Origin: Acidobacteriota bacterium
Lineage (GTDB): Bacteria; Acidobacteriota; Terriglobia; Terriglobales; Acidobacteriaceae
Assembly (NCBI GenBank): GCA_021841795.1
Contig: JAKCDN010000204.1
Coordinates: 1 to 5,968, forward strand
DNA: 5,968 nt
Direction: 5' to 3'
Part shown: piece by piece, positions 1 to 5,968 of the stretch
Numbering within the stretch: the stretch's first letter is position 1
How the letters are laid out: every line of letters starts with the position of its first letter
The notes under the pieces: model-generated
Database searches by the model: none
What the model saw: the letters and a program-made list of their open reading frames with translations, nothing else
What the model was told of the DNA's origin: nothing
Made by a program: the position numbers and the translations under genes

Positions 1-1419
<1,419 letters not shown>

Positions 1420-1460
1420 CCGGCCGTCACCGCCGGAGCGCGTCTTTGCTCCCAGCTCCA

Positions 1461-1490
1461 GCGGCGCCTTCCGCCGCCATCATTCTTCTC
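1461..1490 (+). terminator. candidate terminator hairpin downstream of guaA
   Basis: GCGGCG (1461-1466) pairs with CGCCGC (1472-1477) around the five-base loop CCTTC. It is followed by the pyrimidine-rich stretch CATCATTCTTCTC, which is only moderately T-rich. It lies 42 bases after the guaA stop. The order (stem, then T-rich tract) suits the + strand only; read from the minus strand the stem is followed by purines. It is a weak intrinsic terminator at best, in a GC-rich region where short stems are common. Confidence 0.3.
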
Positions 1491-1511
1491 GATCGCGGAA
1501 TGCCGGGCTCC

Positions 1512-1542
1512 CGCCGCGTGCCCGGTCGCGCGGCGCGGTTTT
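1512..1542 (+). terminator. candidate terminator hairpin with TTTT, downstream of guaA
   Basis: CGCCGCG (1512-1518) is perfectly complementary to CGCGGCG (1529-1535) across a 10-base loop. CGG and then TTTT (1539-1542) follow three bases later. The arrangement fits a rho-independent terminator for guaA. It ends just two bases before the stop of the convergent gene, so guaA transcripts would stop before running far into the opposing gene. The T-run is short, so the call is tentative. Confidence 0.4.
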
Positions 1543-1544
1543 CC

Positions 1545-2849
1545 TCAGCGTCCGCCCTGCGCAGCCTTCGCGAAGTGGAATACGCACCTGACCGTGTGTG
1601 TCGCCGCATCCGGCTTTACGTCGTACGTCGTCACCTCGCTCTGCATCCACTTCGACAGCGTTCTGTCCTTCTTCTGCGCCGCCGCCGCAAAGCCCGACAC
1701 GTAGCTTTCGTCGAAAGTCTCGCCCGCCGTCAGCCGCCACTGGCGCGTCAGCCGCGCCGCCATCGCCGCAGGTGCGCCTTCAAACTCCACCGCTCCCATC
1801 TGGTAAACCGTCCCCGGCGCAACCTCCACGCTGTAATTCACAATGTGCGTGTTCTCGTTGAAGGCCGCATGGGGAGTCACCGCGCAATCCAGATATCCCC
1901 GCGCATGATAGGCGTCCCGCACCGCCAGCACATACAGGTCCAGCGGCCTGCCTGAGCCTTTCGGGTACTTCGACAGCACCTTCTGCACCTCCGCCCGCGA
2001 AACCAGCGCATCCGTCGGATAGTCGATCGCGCCCAGCTTGTAGATCCCGCCTTCCTTCACCGCCACCGAATAGGGAATCGCAATGGCCTGGTCTGAGACC
2101 TGCGGCGGTCCGTTCCGCGCCACCTCGACCTCAACGGCTGCGTAATCCTGGTCCCGGTAGAGCTCCTCGAACGCGCGCTGCAATCCCGCCGCCGTATTCT
2201 CCGTGTCGAATCCGTTTCCCGTCTGGCCGGCAACCAGGGCGTTCACCTTGCCCTGCATCGCTGCCGATACCCCGGTCACCTGAATGTCGCCAATCCGCAC
2301 CGGTGGCGCGGCGATCGAGAAGTCCATGGCCGTAATCTTTTGCGGGCCCAGGCCGCTGGTCACCTCCGCCTTGACCTCCGCCTTCACGCCCTCGGCCGCC
2401 AGCATCTGTTCCAGCGCCTGCCGGATGCCGTTCAGCACCGATCCGCTGGCGGGCGCCAGCCCGTGATACAGCGGGCACTGCGCCTGCAGCTTGGCCTCCA
2501 GTTCCTTGTCCCAGGCCAGCGGCAGATTGTCCAGATGGATAGGGAAAAGCTGCGTCGCCGGCGTCAGCGTGAACAGCAGCCCCTTCCGGTCGGTCGTATA
2601 CTTCACCACCGCGAACATTCCGGTGTCGTTCAACTGCCGCGCGCGCGCCTTCACCTCGGCCGCCGTCAGGCGCGTCCCTGCCTTCACCCCCGCAGCCGCA
2701 AGCAACTCCGCCTCCGCGTACTGCGGCGCGCCGGCGAAGCGGATCGCCGGGCCCGGGCTGCTCCGGTGCGTGGGAGAGCTCTTCTTCTGCGCCTGCAGAC
2801 AAACCGCGCAAAGCAGAAATAGGGCAATCAGTCGAGACGGTCTATGCAT
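1545..2849 (-). CDS. exported multi-POTRA protein without beta-barrel
   Basis: 434 codons. The N-terminus is a signal peptide: MHRPSR, then a hydrophobic core (residues 7-19) ending CLQAQ. Cleavage after Ala20 is likely. Neither Cys14 nor Cys18 sits in a good lipobox, so a lipoprotein is less likely. The mature part reads as about five POTRA-like modules: 36-97, 102-180 (most divergent), 184-265, 268-345 and 348-428. Several open with the typical beta-strand pattern (IRFAG, VRIGDIQVTG, YKLGAIDY, YQMGAVEFEG). They continue with an xTAxEV or FDxE helix and an F/L-x-x-x-Y/F-x-x-x-G/D-Y segment (for example YRDQDYAAVEVEV, YHARGYLDCAV). Omp85/BamA, TamA and ShlB-type proteins use POTRAs to bind clients or partners in the periplasm, followed by a C-terminal outer-membrane barrel. 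No barrel follows here: the ORF stops at residue 434 and guaA lies just beyond. A GGAG sits next to the ATG (GAGTGGAGC, then ATG). Exact function unknown; a periplasmic scaffold or chaperone role is inference. Confidence 0.85.
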   Translation of the reverse strand: MHRPSRLIALFLLCAVCLQAQKKSSPTHRSSPGPAIRFAGAPQYAEAELLAAAGVKAGTRLTAAEVKARARQLNDTGMFAVVKYTTDRKGLLFTLTPATQLFPIHLDNLPLAWDKELEAKLQAQCPLYHGLAPASGSVLNGIRQALEQMLAAEGVKAEVKAEVTSGLGPQKITAMDFSIAAPPVRIGDIQVTGVSAAMQGKVNALVAGQTGNGFDTENTAAGLQRAFEELYRDQDYAAVEVEVARNGPPQVSDQAIAIPYSVAVKEGGIYKLGAIDYPTDALVSRAEVQKVLSKYPKGSGRPLDLYVLAVRDAYHARGYLDCAVTPHAAFNENTHIVNYSVEVAPGTVYQMGAVEFEGAPAAMAARLTRQWRLTAGETFDESYVSGFAAAAQKKDRTLSKWMQSEVTTYDVKPDAATHTVRCVFHFAKAAQGGR

Positions 2850-2872
2850 GCTCCACTCAGCCTAACAAACCC

Positions 2873-2898
2873 GTTGCACTCGCATGCTGCGGTTGCAC
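2873..2898. repeat. short direct repeat GTTGCAC x2 upstream of POTRA gene
   Basis: GTTGCAC occurs at 2873-2879 and again at 2892-2898, 19 bases start to start. Between them lies CGCATGCTGCG (2881-2891), itself a small inverted repeat (CGCA/TGCG). The pair lies 24-49 bases upstream of the POTRA gene ATG on its coding strand, where a promoter or operator would be expected. With a repeat this short, chance is possible. Confidence 0.3.
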
Positions 2899-2950
2899 AT
2901 GCTCCCATGGCCGGTAGCCGTCTCGAACCGTCCTGGGTCGCGGTGTCGCT

Positions 2951-3009
2951 GCGAAGCGCGCCTCTTTTCAGACCTCATGATGCCGGGCGATCGGTCTCGC
3001 GCGCTTCGC
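2951..3009. repeat. nested inverted repeat in the divergent intergenic region
   Basis: GCGAAGCGCGC (2951-2961) and GCGCGCTTCGC (2999-3009) are perfect 11-bp reverse complements separated by 37 bases. Inside, AGACC (2970-2974) is complementary to GGTCT (2993-2997). The transcript of either strand could fold into a two-part stem with an asymmetric internal loop (8 bases on one side, 1 on the other) and an 18-base apical loop. It sits between the two divergent genes, about 60 bases before the manA start and about 100 bases before the POTRA gene start. It could be an RNA structure in the POTRA-gene leader, a protein-binding site or an extragenic repeat. Only one copy is seen in the window. Confidence 0.5.
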
Positions 3010-3034
3010 CCCGGACCCGCGCGGCGTCACCCAC

Positions 3035-3040
3035 TACACT
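3035..3040 (+). promoter_or_regulatory. possible -10 element (TACACT) for manA
   Basis: TACACT matches the TATAAT consensus at 4 of 6 positions and lies 30 bases before the manA ATG. No convincing -35 hexamer is present at 16-18 bases upstream. Immediately after it comes GGAGGAAAG (3041-3049), which resembles a strong ribosome-binding site but lies about 21 bases from the ATG with no in-frame start nearer. The purine stretch AGAGAGA (3058-3064), six bases before the ATG, is the more likely ribosome-binding site. Confidence 0.25.
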
Positions 3041-3070
3041 GGAGGAAAGAAGGCACCAGAGAGACCCATC

Positions 3071-4048
3071 ATGACGACTTCCTCGCTTCCTCTGTCCCCG
3101 TTTGGCATTCATCCGGAGATCTCCCTGCGCCCCTGGGGCTTCCGCGACCTCCGCCCCTGGTACGATCTCGTAGCCCAGGGCGACCCTATCGGCGAGATCT
3201 GGCTCACCGGCGACGCCTGCCGGGTTGCCACCGGCCCGCATGCCGGCAAGCGCCTCGACGCGCTCTTTGCCGAAGCCCACCAGGCCCTGCTCGGCAGCCA
3301 TGCCCCCGCGCCGGCCTCGCCGCTGCTCATCAAGGCCATCTTCGCCTGCGAAAAGCTCAGCGTACAGGTGCACCCCGACGACAAAATGGCGCAAAAATAC
3401 GGCGATGCCCGCGGCAAAACCGAGTGCTGGTATGCTCTCGACGCCCAGCCCGGCGCACAGGTCGCCGTCGGCGTCAAACCCGGCGTCACGCTCGCGCAAA
3501 TCGAGCAGCAGATTCACGACGGCACGCTCGAATCCAGCCTCAACACCCTGCCCGTCCACGCCGGCGATCTGATCTTTGTCGATGCCGGAACCATCCATGC
3601 CATCTGGCCCGGCGCCATCCTCCTTGAAACCCAGCAGAACTGCGACCTTACCTACCGCATGTTCGACTACGGCCGCCCCCGCGAGCTGCACATCGCCAGA
3701 TCCCTTGAGGCCACCCGGCTCACCACCCGCGCCGGCAAAATCCCGCCCCGGCTCCTCGACGACCGCACCCTCCTCATCGATGTCGAGTACTTCCGCGTCG
3801 AGCGGATTCCGGTGCAGGGCAGCCGCTCCAGCGCAAGCCTCCGCGGCGGCTCGCCTCCGGGGCTCGCCTATCTCTTTGCCGCGGCCGGCGCAGGCAGCCT
3901 CGTCTCGCCGGCCTTCGAGCCCATCCCCCTGCCCACTCGCGGCATCGTTGCCGTCCCCGCGCTCTCCCCTGACTTCGTCCTGGAAGACGCCGGAGCTCCC
4001 GGACAGAGCCTCGACCTCATCCGCATCACTCCAAACTGGCCGCGTTAA
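3071..4048 (+). CDS. manA: class I mannose-6-phosphate isomerase (short, cupin-type)
   Basis: Zinc-dependent cytoplasmic isomerase interconverting fructose-6-phosphate and mannose-6-phosphate. It either supplies mannose for GDP-mannose and surface polysaccharides or feeds mannose into glycolysis. At 325 residues it matches the short Bacillus-type ManA class (about 315) rather than the roughly 390-residue enteric form. Visible features: PWG at 21-23, GEIWLTG at 41-47, and the metal-site motif SVQVHPDD at 97-104 with ligands Gln99 and His101. KTECWY follows at 116-121 (Glu118 ligand), then DAGTIHAI at 171-178 (His176 ligand) and ETQQN...TYRMFDYGR at 186-202 with the conserved active-site arginine Arg202. 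A C-terminal cupin half runs from about 230 to the end. All expected metal ligands are present, so it should be active. It starts at the only in-frame ATG nearby and is transcribed away from the POTRA gene. Family assignment is secure; whether it acts in synthesis or catabolism is not shown by the sequence. Confidence 0.96.
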   Translation: MTTSSLPLSPFGIHPEISLRPWGFRDLRPWYDLVAQGDPIGEIWLTGDACRVATGPHAGKRLDALFAEAHQALLGSHAPAPASPLLIKAIFACEKLSVQVHPDDKMAQKYGDARGKTECWYALDAQPGAQVAVGVKPGVTLAQIEQQIHDGTLESSLNTLPVHAGDLIFVDAGTIHAIWPGAILLETQQNCDLTYRMFDYGRPRELHIARSLEATRLTTRAGKIPPRLLDDRTLLIDVEYFRVERIPVQGSRSSASLRGGSPPGLAYLFAAAGAGSLVSPAFEPIPLPTRGIVAVPALSPDFVLEDAGAPGQSLDLIRITPNWPR

Positions 4049-4049
4049 G

Positions 4050-4065
4050 GCCGCCGGACGGCGGC
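4050..4065 (+). terminator. candidate hairpin just after manA stop
   Basis: GCCGCC (4050-4055) pairs with GGCGGC (4060-4065) around the tetraloop GGAC, beginning two bases after the TAA. No T-run follows (ACTCCATGGTCTTCC), so it may be a transcript-stabilising 3' stem or a weak or Rho-assisted terminator rather than a classic intrinsic one. Confidence 0.3.
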
Positions 4066-4118
4066 ACTCCATGGTCTTCCTGCGCCCGCCGCCGGCCGGC
4101 CCAACCGTCCCGCCGCCA

Positions 4119-4144
4119 GGAAACTTTTCCTTCAAATTTGTGTC
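4119..4144 (+). promoter_or_regulatory. possible ECF-sigma-type promoter upstream of BON gene
   Basis: GGAAAC (4119-4124), 17 bases, then GTC (4142-4144) resembles the GGAAC / GTC pattern recognised by many extracytoplasmic-function sigma factors. It would suit a gene for a secreted envelope protein. The surrounding 4119-4152 stretch is also locally AT-rich (AAACTTTTCC, TTCAAATTTG, TTATAA) in otherwise very GC-rich DNA, which is typical of promoter DNA. A TATAAG at 4146-4151 could be a housekeeping -10 instead. The start site would lie about 115 bases before the gene. Confidence 0.3.
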
Positions 4145-4155
4145 TTATAAGGTAA

Positions 4156-4183
4156 CTGGCACGGGGGCGGATCCATCTAAACT
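4156..4183 (+). promoter_or_regulatory. alternative sigma70-like promoter upstream of BON gene
   Basis: CTGGCA (4156-4161) and TAAACT (4178-4183) are spaced by 16 bases and each matches the -35/-10 consensus at 4 of 6 positions. Transcription would start near 4190, giving a leader of about 80 bases that includes the 4217-4236 hairpin. It competes with the upstream ECF-like candidate, and the sequence alone does not decide between them. Confidence 0.25.
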
Positions 4184-4216
4184 CATAGGCGCCCGGTCAG
4201 AGCTCGGTCCGTGGTT

Positions 4217-4236
4217 CCCGCGCGTCGCTGCGCGGG
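4217..4236 (+). promoter_or_regulatory. leader hairpin before the BON gene
   Basis: CCCGCGC (4217-4223) and GCGCGGG (4230-4236) form a perfect 7-bp all-GC stem with a 6-base loop (GTCGCT). It ends 21 bases before the GAGGAG ribosome-binding site (4258-4263). It would lie in the 5' untranslated region under either promoter candidate. It does not cover the ribosome-binding site, so transcript protection or a protein-binding role is as plausible as translational control. Confidence 0.35.
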
Positions 4237-4257
4237 TCGTGATGAATCGCGGCCGTT

Positions 4258-4263
4258 GAGGAG
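4258..4263 (+). promoter_or_regulatory. ribosome-binding site GAGGAG that decides the BON gene start
   Basis: Three ATGs follow in frame at 4266, 4272 and 4275. GAGGAG is separated from them by 2, 8 and 11 bases. The 8-base spacing favours 4272. The longer reading from 4266 would add only Met-Ala. Confidence 0.55.
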
Positions 4264-4271
4264 AGATGGCA

Positions 4272-5591
4272 ATGATGGGTATCCTGCTGAAGAAGACGTT
4301 TCGTCCGCTCCTGGCCTCTGCCGGAGCGGTCATGTTCTGTGCTGCCGCGGCCCTGGCTCAAACCTCCGCCACGTCCCCGGCTCCGTCTTCCACGACGCCG
4401 GCGGTCCGCTCGGACGGGCAGATCGAAATGGATGTGGTCCATGCCCTCGATGCGGCGCCCTCGCTTAAAAACGACCTCATCACAGCCGCCACCATCGAGA
4501 GCGAAGTCACCCTTTCAGGAACCGTCTCCTCCGACGCCTCCAAAAAACTGGCGGAGTCCATCGTCGCGGGCGTCAGTGGCGTCACCAAGGTGCACGATAA
4601 TTTGAAGGTCGGCGATCCCACCGCCGCCGCCCAGACCTCTGAACCCTCGCCCAGCGACGAGGGGATGCCCGGCCAGGATCAGTCCCAGCAGGACATGTCC
4701 GGCCTGCCCCCGTCCGGACCCTCGGCCCAGTCCTATCCCGGCCAGCCGCCGCTTCAAAACCAGCCTCCCGACGCTCAGCAGGGCCCCTATTCGCAGTCGC
4801 GGCCCCCGTATCAGAGCCCCCAGCAGTACGCGCAGGCTCCTCAGTCCTACCAGCAGCAGTATCCTCCGACCCCCAACTACCAGCCGGCCACCGGACCGGT
4901 CACTTTGCGTCCCGGCACCCTCCTGCAGCTCCGCACCAGTGAGCCTGTCGATAGCAAGCACGCGCAGCCCGGACAGCCCGTGCAGTTCCTCGTGATTCAG
5001 GACGTCACCATGGGTGGTGTCCTCGCCATTCCGCGCGGCGCCGTCGTCCACGGCGTCGTCACTGACAGCAAGAACGTCGGCTCCGGTCAAATGGCCGGCA
5101 GCTCTTCGCTTGCCCTCACGCTCACCTCGCTCGACCTTGGCGGCCACAACTACCCCATTCAGGCCGATGAGTTCCGCGTCAAGGCCCCGAACAAGGCTGG
5201 ACAGACCGTCGGCAGCGCCCTGACCGGCGGTATCCTCGGCACCATGATCGGCTGCATCGTCGGTCGTGGCGTCGGCTGCGCCGTCGGCGCCGGCGCCGGA
5301 GTCGCCGCTGGTACCGCTGCCGGTACTGTCGCACCCGGACCCCGGGCCTGGATTCCTGCCGAAGCCCTCGTCACCTTCCATCTCGCGGCCCCGGTCACCG
5401 TTGATCCCGTCAGCCCCCAGGAAGCCCAGCGCCTCGCCCAGGGGCTCTACCCCGGCGGGCCCGCACTCTACCGCCGCTCCCCCAACGTGCAGCCTTACTA
5501 CGGTTACGGCTACGCCCCCATGCCCTACGGCTATCCGGCGCCTTTCTATCATCCCTATGTCATGATGGGCGGGGCCTACTACTGGCGCTGA
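4272..5591 (+). CDS. secreted BON-domain protein with glycine-zipper domain and Tyr-rich tail
   Basis: 439 codons from the chosen ATG. Signal peptide: LLKKTFR, then a hydrophobic core ending ALA|Q, with cleavage after about residue 29. A single BON domain spans about 48-115 (start DGQIEMDVVHAL, core LSGTVSSDASKKLAESIVAGVSGVTKVHDNL in two parts, end LKVG). BON domains are small periplasmic alpha/beta folds of the OsmY/nodulation family thought to bind membranes or phospholipids. Residues 116-206 are a Pro/Gln/Ser/Tyr-rich low-complexity linker. From 209 a beta-rich domain begins (LRPGTLLQLRTSEPVDS, then AIPRGAVVHGVV). It is interrupted at about 313-353 by a glycine-zipper region (GGILGTMIGCIVGRG and similar GxxxG repeats, with Cys328 and Cys336). 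A strand (EALVTFHLAAPVTV, 364-377) closes the domain. The tail (400-439) is rich in Tyr, Pro and Gly and ends YYWR. Location is likely periplasm or outer envelope; the zipper could insert in membrane or mediate oligomerisation. Function unknown. The stop codon lies in a strong inverted repeat. Confidence 0.88.
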   Translation: MMGILLKKTFRPLLASAGAVMFCAAAALAQTSATSPAPSSTTPAVRSDGQIEMDVVHALDAAPSLKNDLITAATIESEVTLSGTVSSDASKKLAESIVAGVSGVTKVHDNLKVGDPTAAAQTSEPSPSDEGMPGQDQSQQDMSGLPPSGPSAQSYPGQPPLQNQPPDAQQGPYSQSRPPYQSPQQYAQAPQSYQQQYPPTPNYQPATGPVTLRPGTLLQLRTSEPVDSKHAQPGQPVQFLVIQDVTMGGVLAIPRGAVVHGVVTDSKNVGSGQMAGSSSLALTLTSLDLGGHNYPIQADEFRVKAPNKAGQTVGSALTGGILGTMIGCIVGRGVGCAVGAGAGVAAGTAAGTVAPGPRAWIPAEALVTFHLAAPVTVDPVSPQEAQRLAQGLYPGGPALYRRSPNVQPYYGYGYAPMPYGYPAPFYHPYVMMGGAYYWR

Positions 5592-5605
5592 TTCAGCGCC
5601 AGTAG
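5579..5605 (+). terminator. perfect 13-bp inverted repeat over the BON gene stop codon
   Basis: CTACTGGCGCTGA (5579-5591) and TCAGCGCCAGTAG (5593-5605) are exact reverse complements with a single base (5592) between them. In RNA a 12-bp stem with a three-base loop would form. The left arm encodes the last residues (Tyr-Trp-Arg) and the TGA stop. No T-run follows, so it may stop transcription weakly or protect the 3' end. As DNA, it is also a good two-fold protein-binding site. Confidence 0.6.
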
Positions 5606-5609
5606 CAGG

Positions 5610-5645
5610 GGGCGCGGTACAGACATACCCGCCTGCCCCGCGCCC
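5610..5645 (+). terminator. second hairpin after the BON gene
   Basis: GGGCGCGG (5610-5617) is complementary to CCGCGCCC (5638-5645) with a 20-base loop. A competing pairing of GCAGG (5605-5609) with CCTGC (5632-5636) is possible. It follows the 5579-5605 stem directly, giving two hairpins in tandem between the BON gene and the next promoter. There is no T-run, and GC richness makes chance pairing possible. Confidence 0.3.
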
Positions 5646-5703
5646 GGTCTGCGTCGCGGGTCCGCGTACTTTGCGGCGCGGCCTCTGCCGCTTCGCCGTC
5701 GTC

Positions 5704-5709
5704 TATAAT
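5704..5709 (+). promoter_or_regulatory. consensus -10 element TATAAT upstream of the last gene
   Basis: A perfect TATAAT in very GC-rich DNA, 122 bases before the ATG at 5832. No recognisable -35 lies 16-18 bases upstream; the nearest TTG (TTGCGG, 5671-5676) is 27 bases away. Initiation near 5716 would give a leader of about 115 bases. Within the leader, two short ATG-initiated frames (5751-5807 and 5785-5835) lack visible ribosome-binding sites. Confidence 0.45.
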
Positions 5710-5831
5710 TGCAGAGTCGCAACGCAGCGAAAATTGCGCACCGCAGCGCCATGGCTTCCGGCTCAGCTGCTGTTTTTGCCGGCCATGCGCGGCCCCGGTG
5801 CGCGTAGAGAGTTGAAGGTCCAGTTCCATCC

Positions 5832-5968
5832 ATGATTCGTTTTCTGCAATCGGACAATCGCATCACCAAAGCTCTGTTCGTCGTTGTCATTGGCGCAGCC
5901 TCCGTGGCCATGGTGGTTTATCTCATCCCCGGCCTCACCGGCGCCGGCGCCGCCGCCCCTGATACCTA
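5832..5968 (+). CDS. membrane-anchored protein, probably SurA_N/PpiD-like peptidyl-prolyl isomerase, 3'-truncated by window
   Basis: Only 45 complete codons are visible. The protein begins MIRFLQSDNRITK, followed by one hydrophobic segment at about residues 14-34 (ALFVVVIGAASVAMVVYLIP). A Gly/Ala-rich stretch then leads into the expected periplasmic part. A short charged cytoplasmic end plus a single uncleaved anchor matches the topology of PpiD. The MIRFLQ...K...M-V-LIPG pattern resembles N-termini I associate with acidobacterial SurA-N-domain foldases. If right, the missing part should carry a SurA_N-like chaperone region and a parvulin domain assisting outer-membrane protein folding. No catalytic domain is in the window, so the product name is inference; that it is a real gene is supported by start, anchor and codon use. 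The nearest purine tract, GAAGG (5814-5818), is 13 bases from the ATG, so the ribosome-binding site is poor. Confidence 0.6.
   Translation, partial: MIRFLQSDNRITKALFVVVIGAASVAMVVYLIPGLTGAGAAAPDT

Noticed and set aside
2884..3627. 247-residue + strand frame across the divergent region into manA
   Set aside because: Overlaps manA out of frame, is extremely Arg/Pro-rich, and breaks no known motif; treated as a shadow.
4091..4100. Self-complementary GCCGGCCGGC
   Set aside because: A short palindrome expected by chance in DNA this GC-rich, with no partner or functional context.
2975..4135. 386-residue open frame antisense to manA
   Set aside because: It is opposite an intact manA with all catalytic motifs, is Gly/Ala/Glu/Arg-rich and has no domain signature; a GC-skew shadow.
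4156..4175. TGGCACG resembling the -24 half of a sigma54 promoter
   Set aside because: The expected TTGC-type -12 half is missing: CGGAT stands at that distance, so the essential GC is absent.
4515..5552. 345-residue open frame antisense to the BON gene
   Set aside because: Gly/Arg/Leu/Asp-rich mirror translation of the BON protein repeats, with no domain signature. The + strand frame has a signal peptide and BON domain.
5743..5777. Possible attenuator: GCAGC/GCTGC pairing followed by TTTTT before the last gene
   Set aside because: The stem is only 5 bp with an 18-base loop and is separated from the T-run by two bases; too weak to call.

Overview
The window is GC-rich bacterial chromosomal DNA, densely coding, with strong G/C bias at third codon positions. 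It shows housekeeping and cell-envelope genes of a diderm bacterium. An acidobacterium (Terriglobia/Acidobacteriaceae type) is the best guess. This rests on the style of the proteins: a barrel-less POTRA protein, a BON plus glycine-zipper secreted protein, and the N-terminus of a membrane-anchored SurA/PpiD-like foldase. The assignment is inference from protein style, not a measured identity. No phage, insertion sequence, CRISPR array, tRNA, rRNA or transposase was seen.

Layout. Positions 1-1419 (+) hold the 3' nine-tenths of guaA (GMP synthase), cut by the window start. A 125-base convergent gap with two hairpins (1461-1477, 1512-1535) separates it from a minus-strand gene (2849 down to 1545). 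That gene encodes an exported protein that appears to be a string of about five POTRA-like modules without a beta-barrel. A 221-base divergent region (2850-3070) carries a 7-base direct repeat and an 11-bp inverted repeat with a nested 5-bp stem. Next come manA-type class I mannose-6-phosphate isomerase (3071-4048, +), a 223-base gap with candidate promoters and a 7-bp leader hairpin, and a secreted BON-domain protein (4272-5591, +). The BON gene has a Pro/Gln-rich linker, a C-terminal beta-rich domain interrupted by a glycine zipper, and a Tyr-rich tail. Its stop codon lies inside a perfect 13-bp inverted repeat. After a 240-base gap with a consensus TATAAT, the first 45 codons of a membrane-anchored protein, probably a SurA_N/PpiD-type peptidyl-prolyl isomerase, run off the window end (5832-5968).

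How the genes relate. There is no tight operon: each gene has its own upstream spacer and most are followed by a hairpin. guaA and manA are central metabolism (GMP synthesis; fructose-6-P/mannose-6-P interconversion feeding GDP-mannose and surface glycans). The other three products belong to the periplasm and outer envelope. A link between GMP and mannose-6-P supply through GDP-mannose is biochemically possible, but nothing in the gene order proves it.

I found no convincing new multi-gene system. The items most worth a second look are the Gln-to-His change next to the GuaA glutaminase cysteine, the barrel-less POTRA protein, the BON/glycine-zipper architecture, and the two strong inverted repeats (2951-3009 and 5579-5605).
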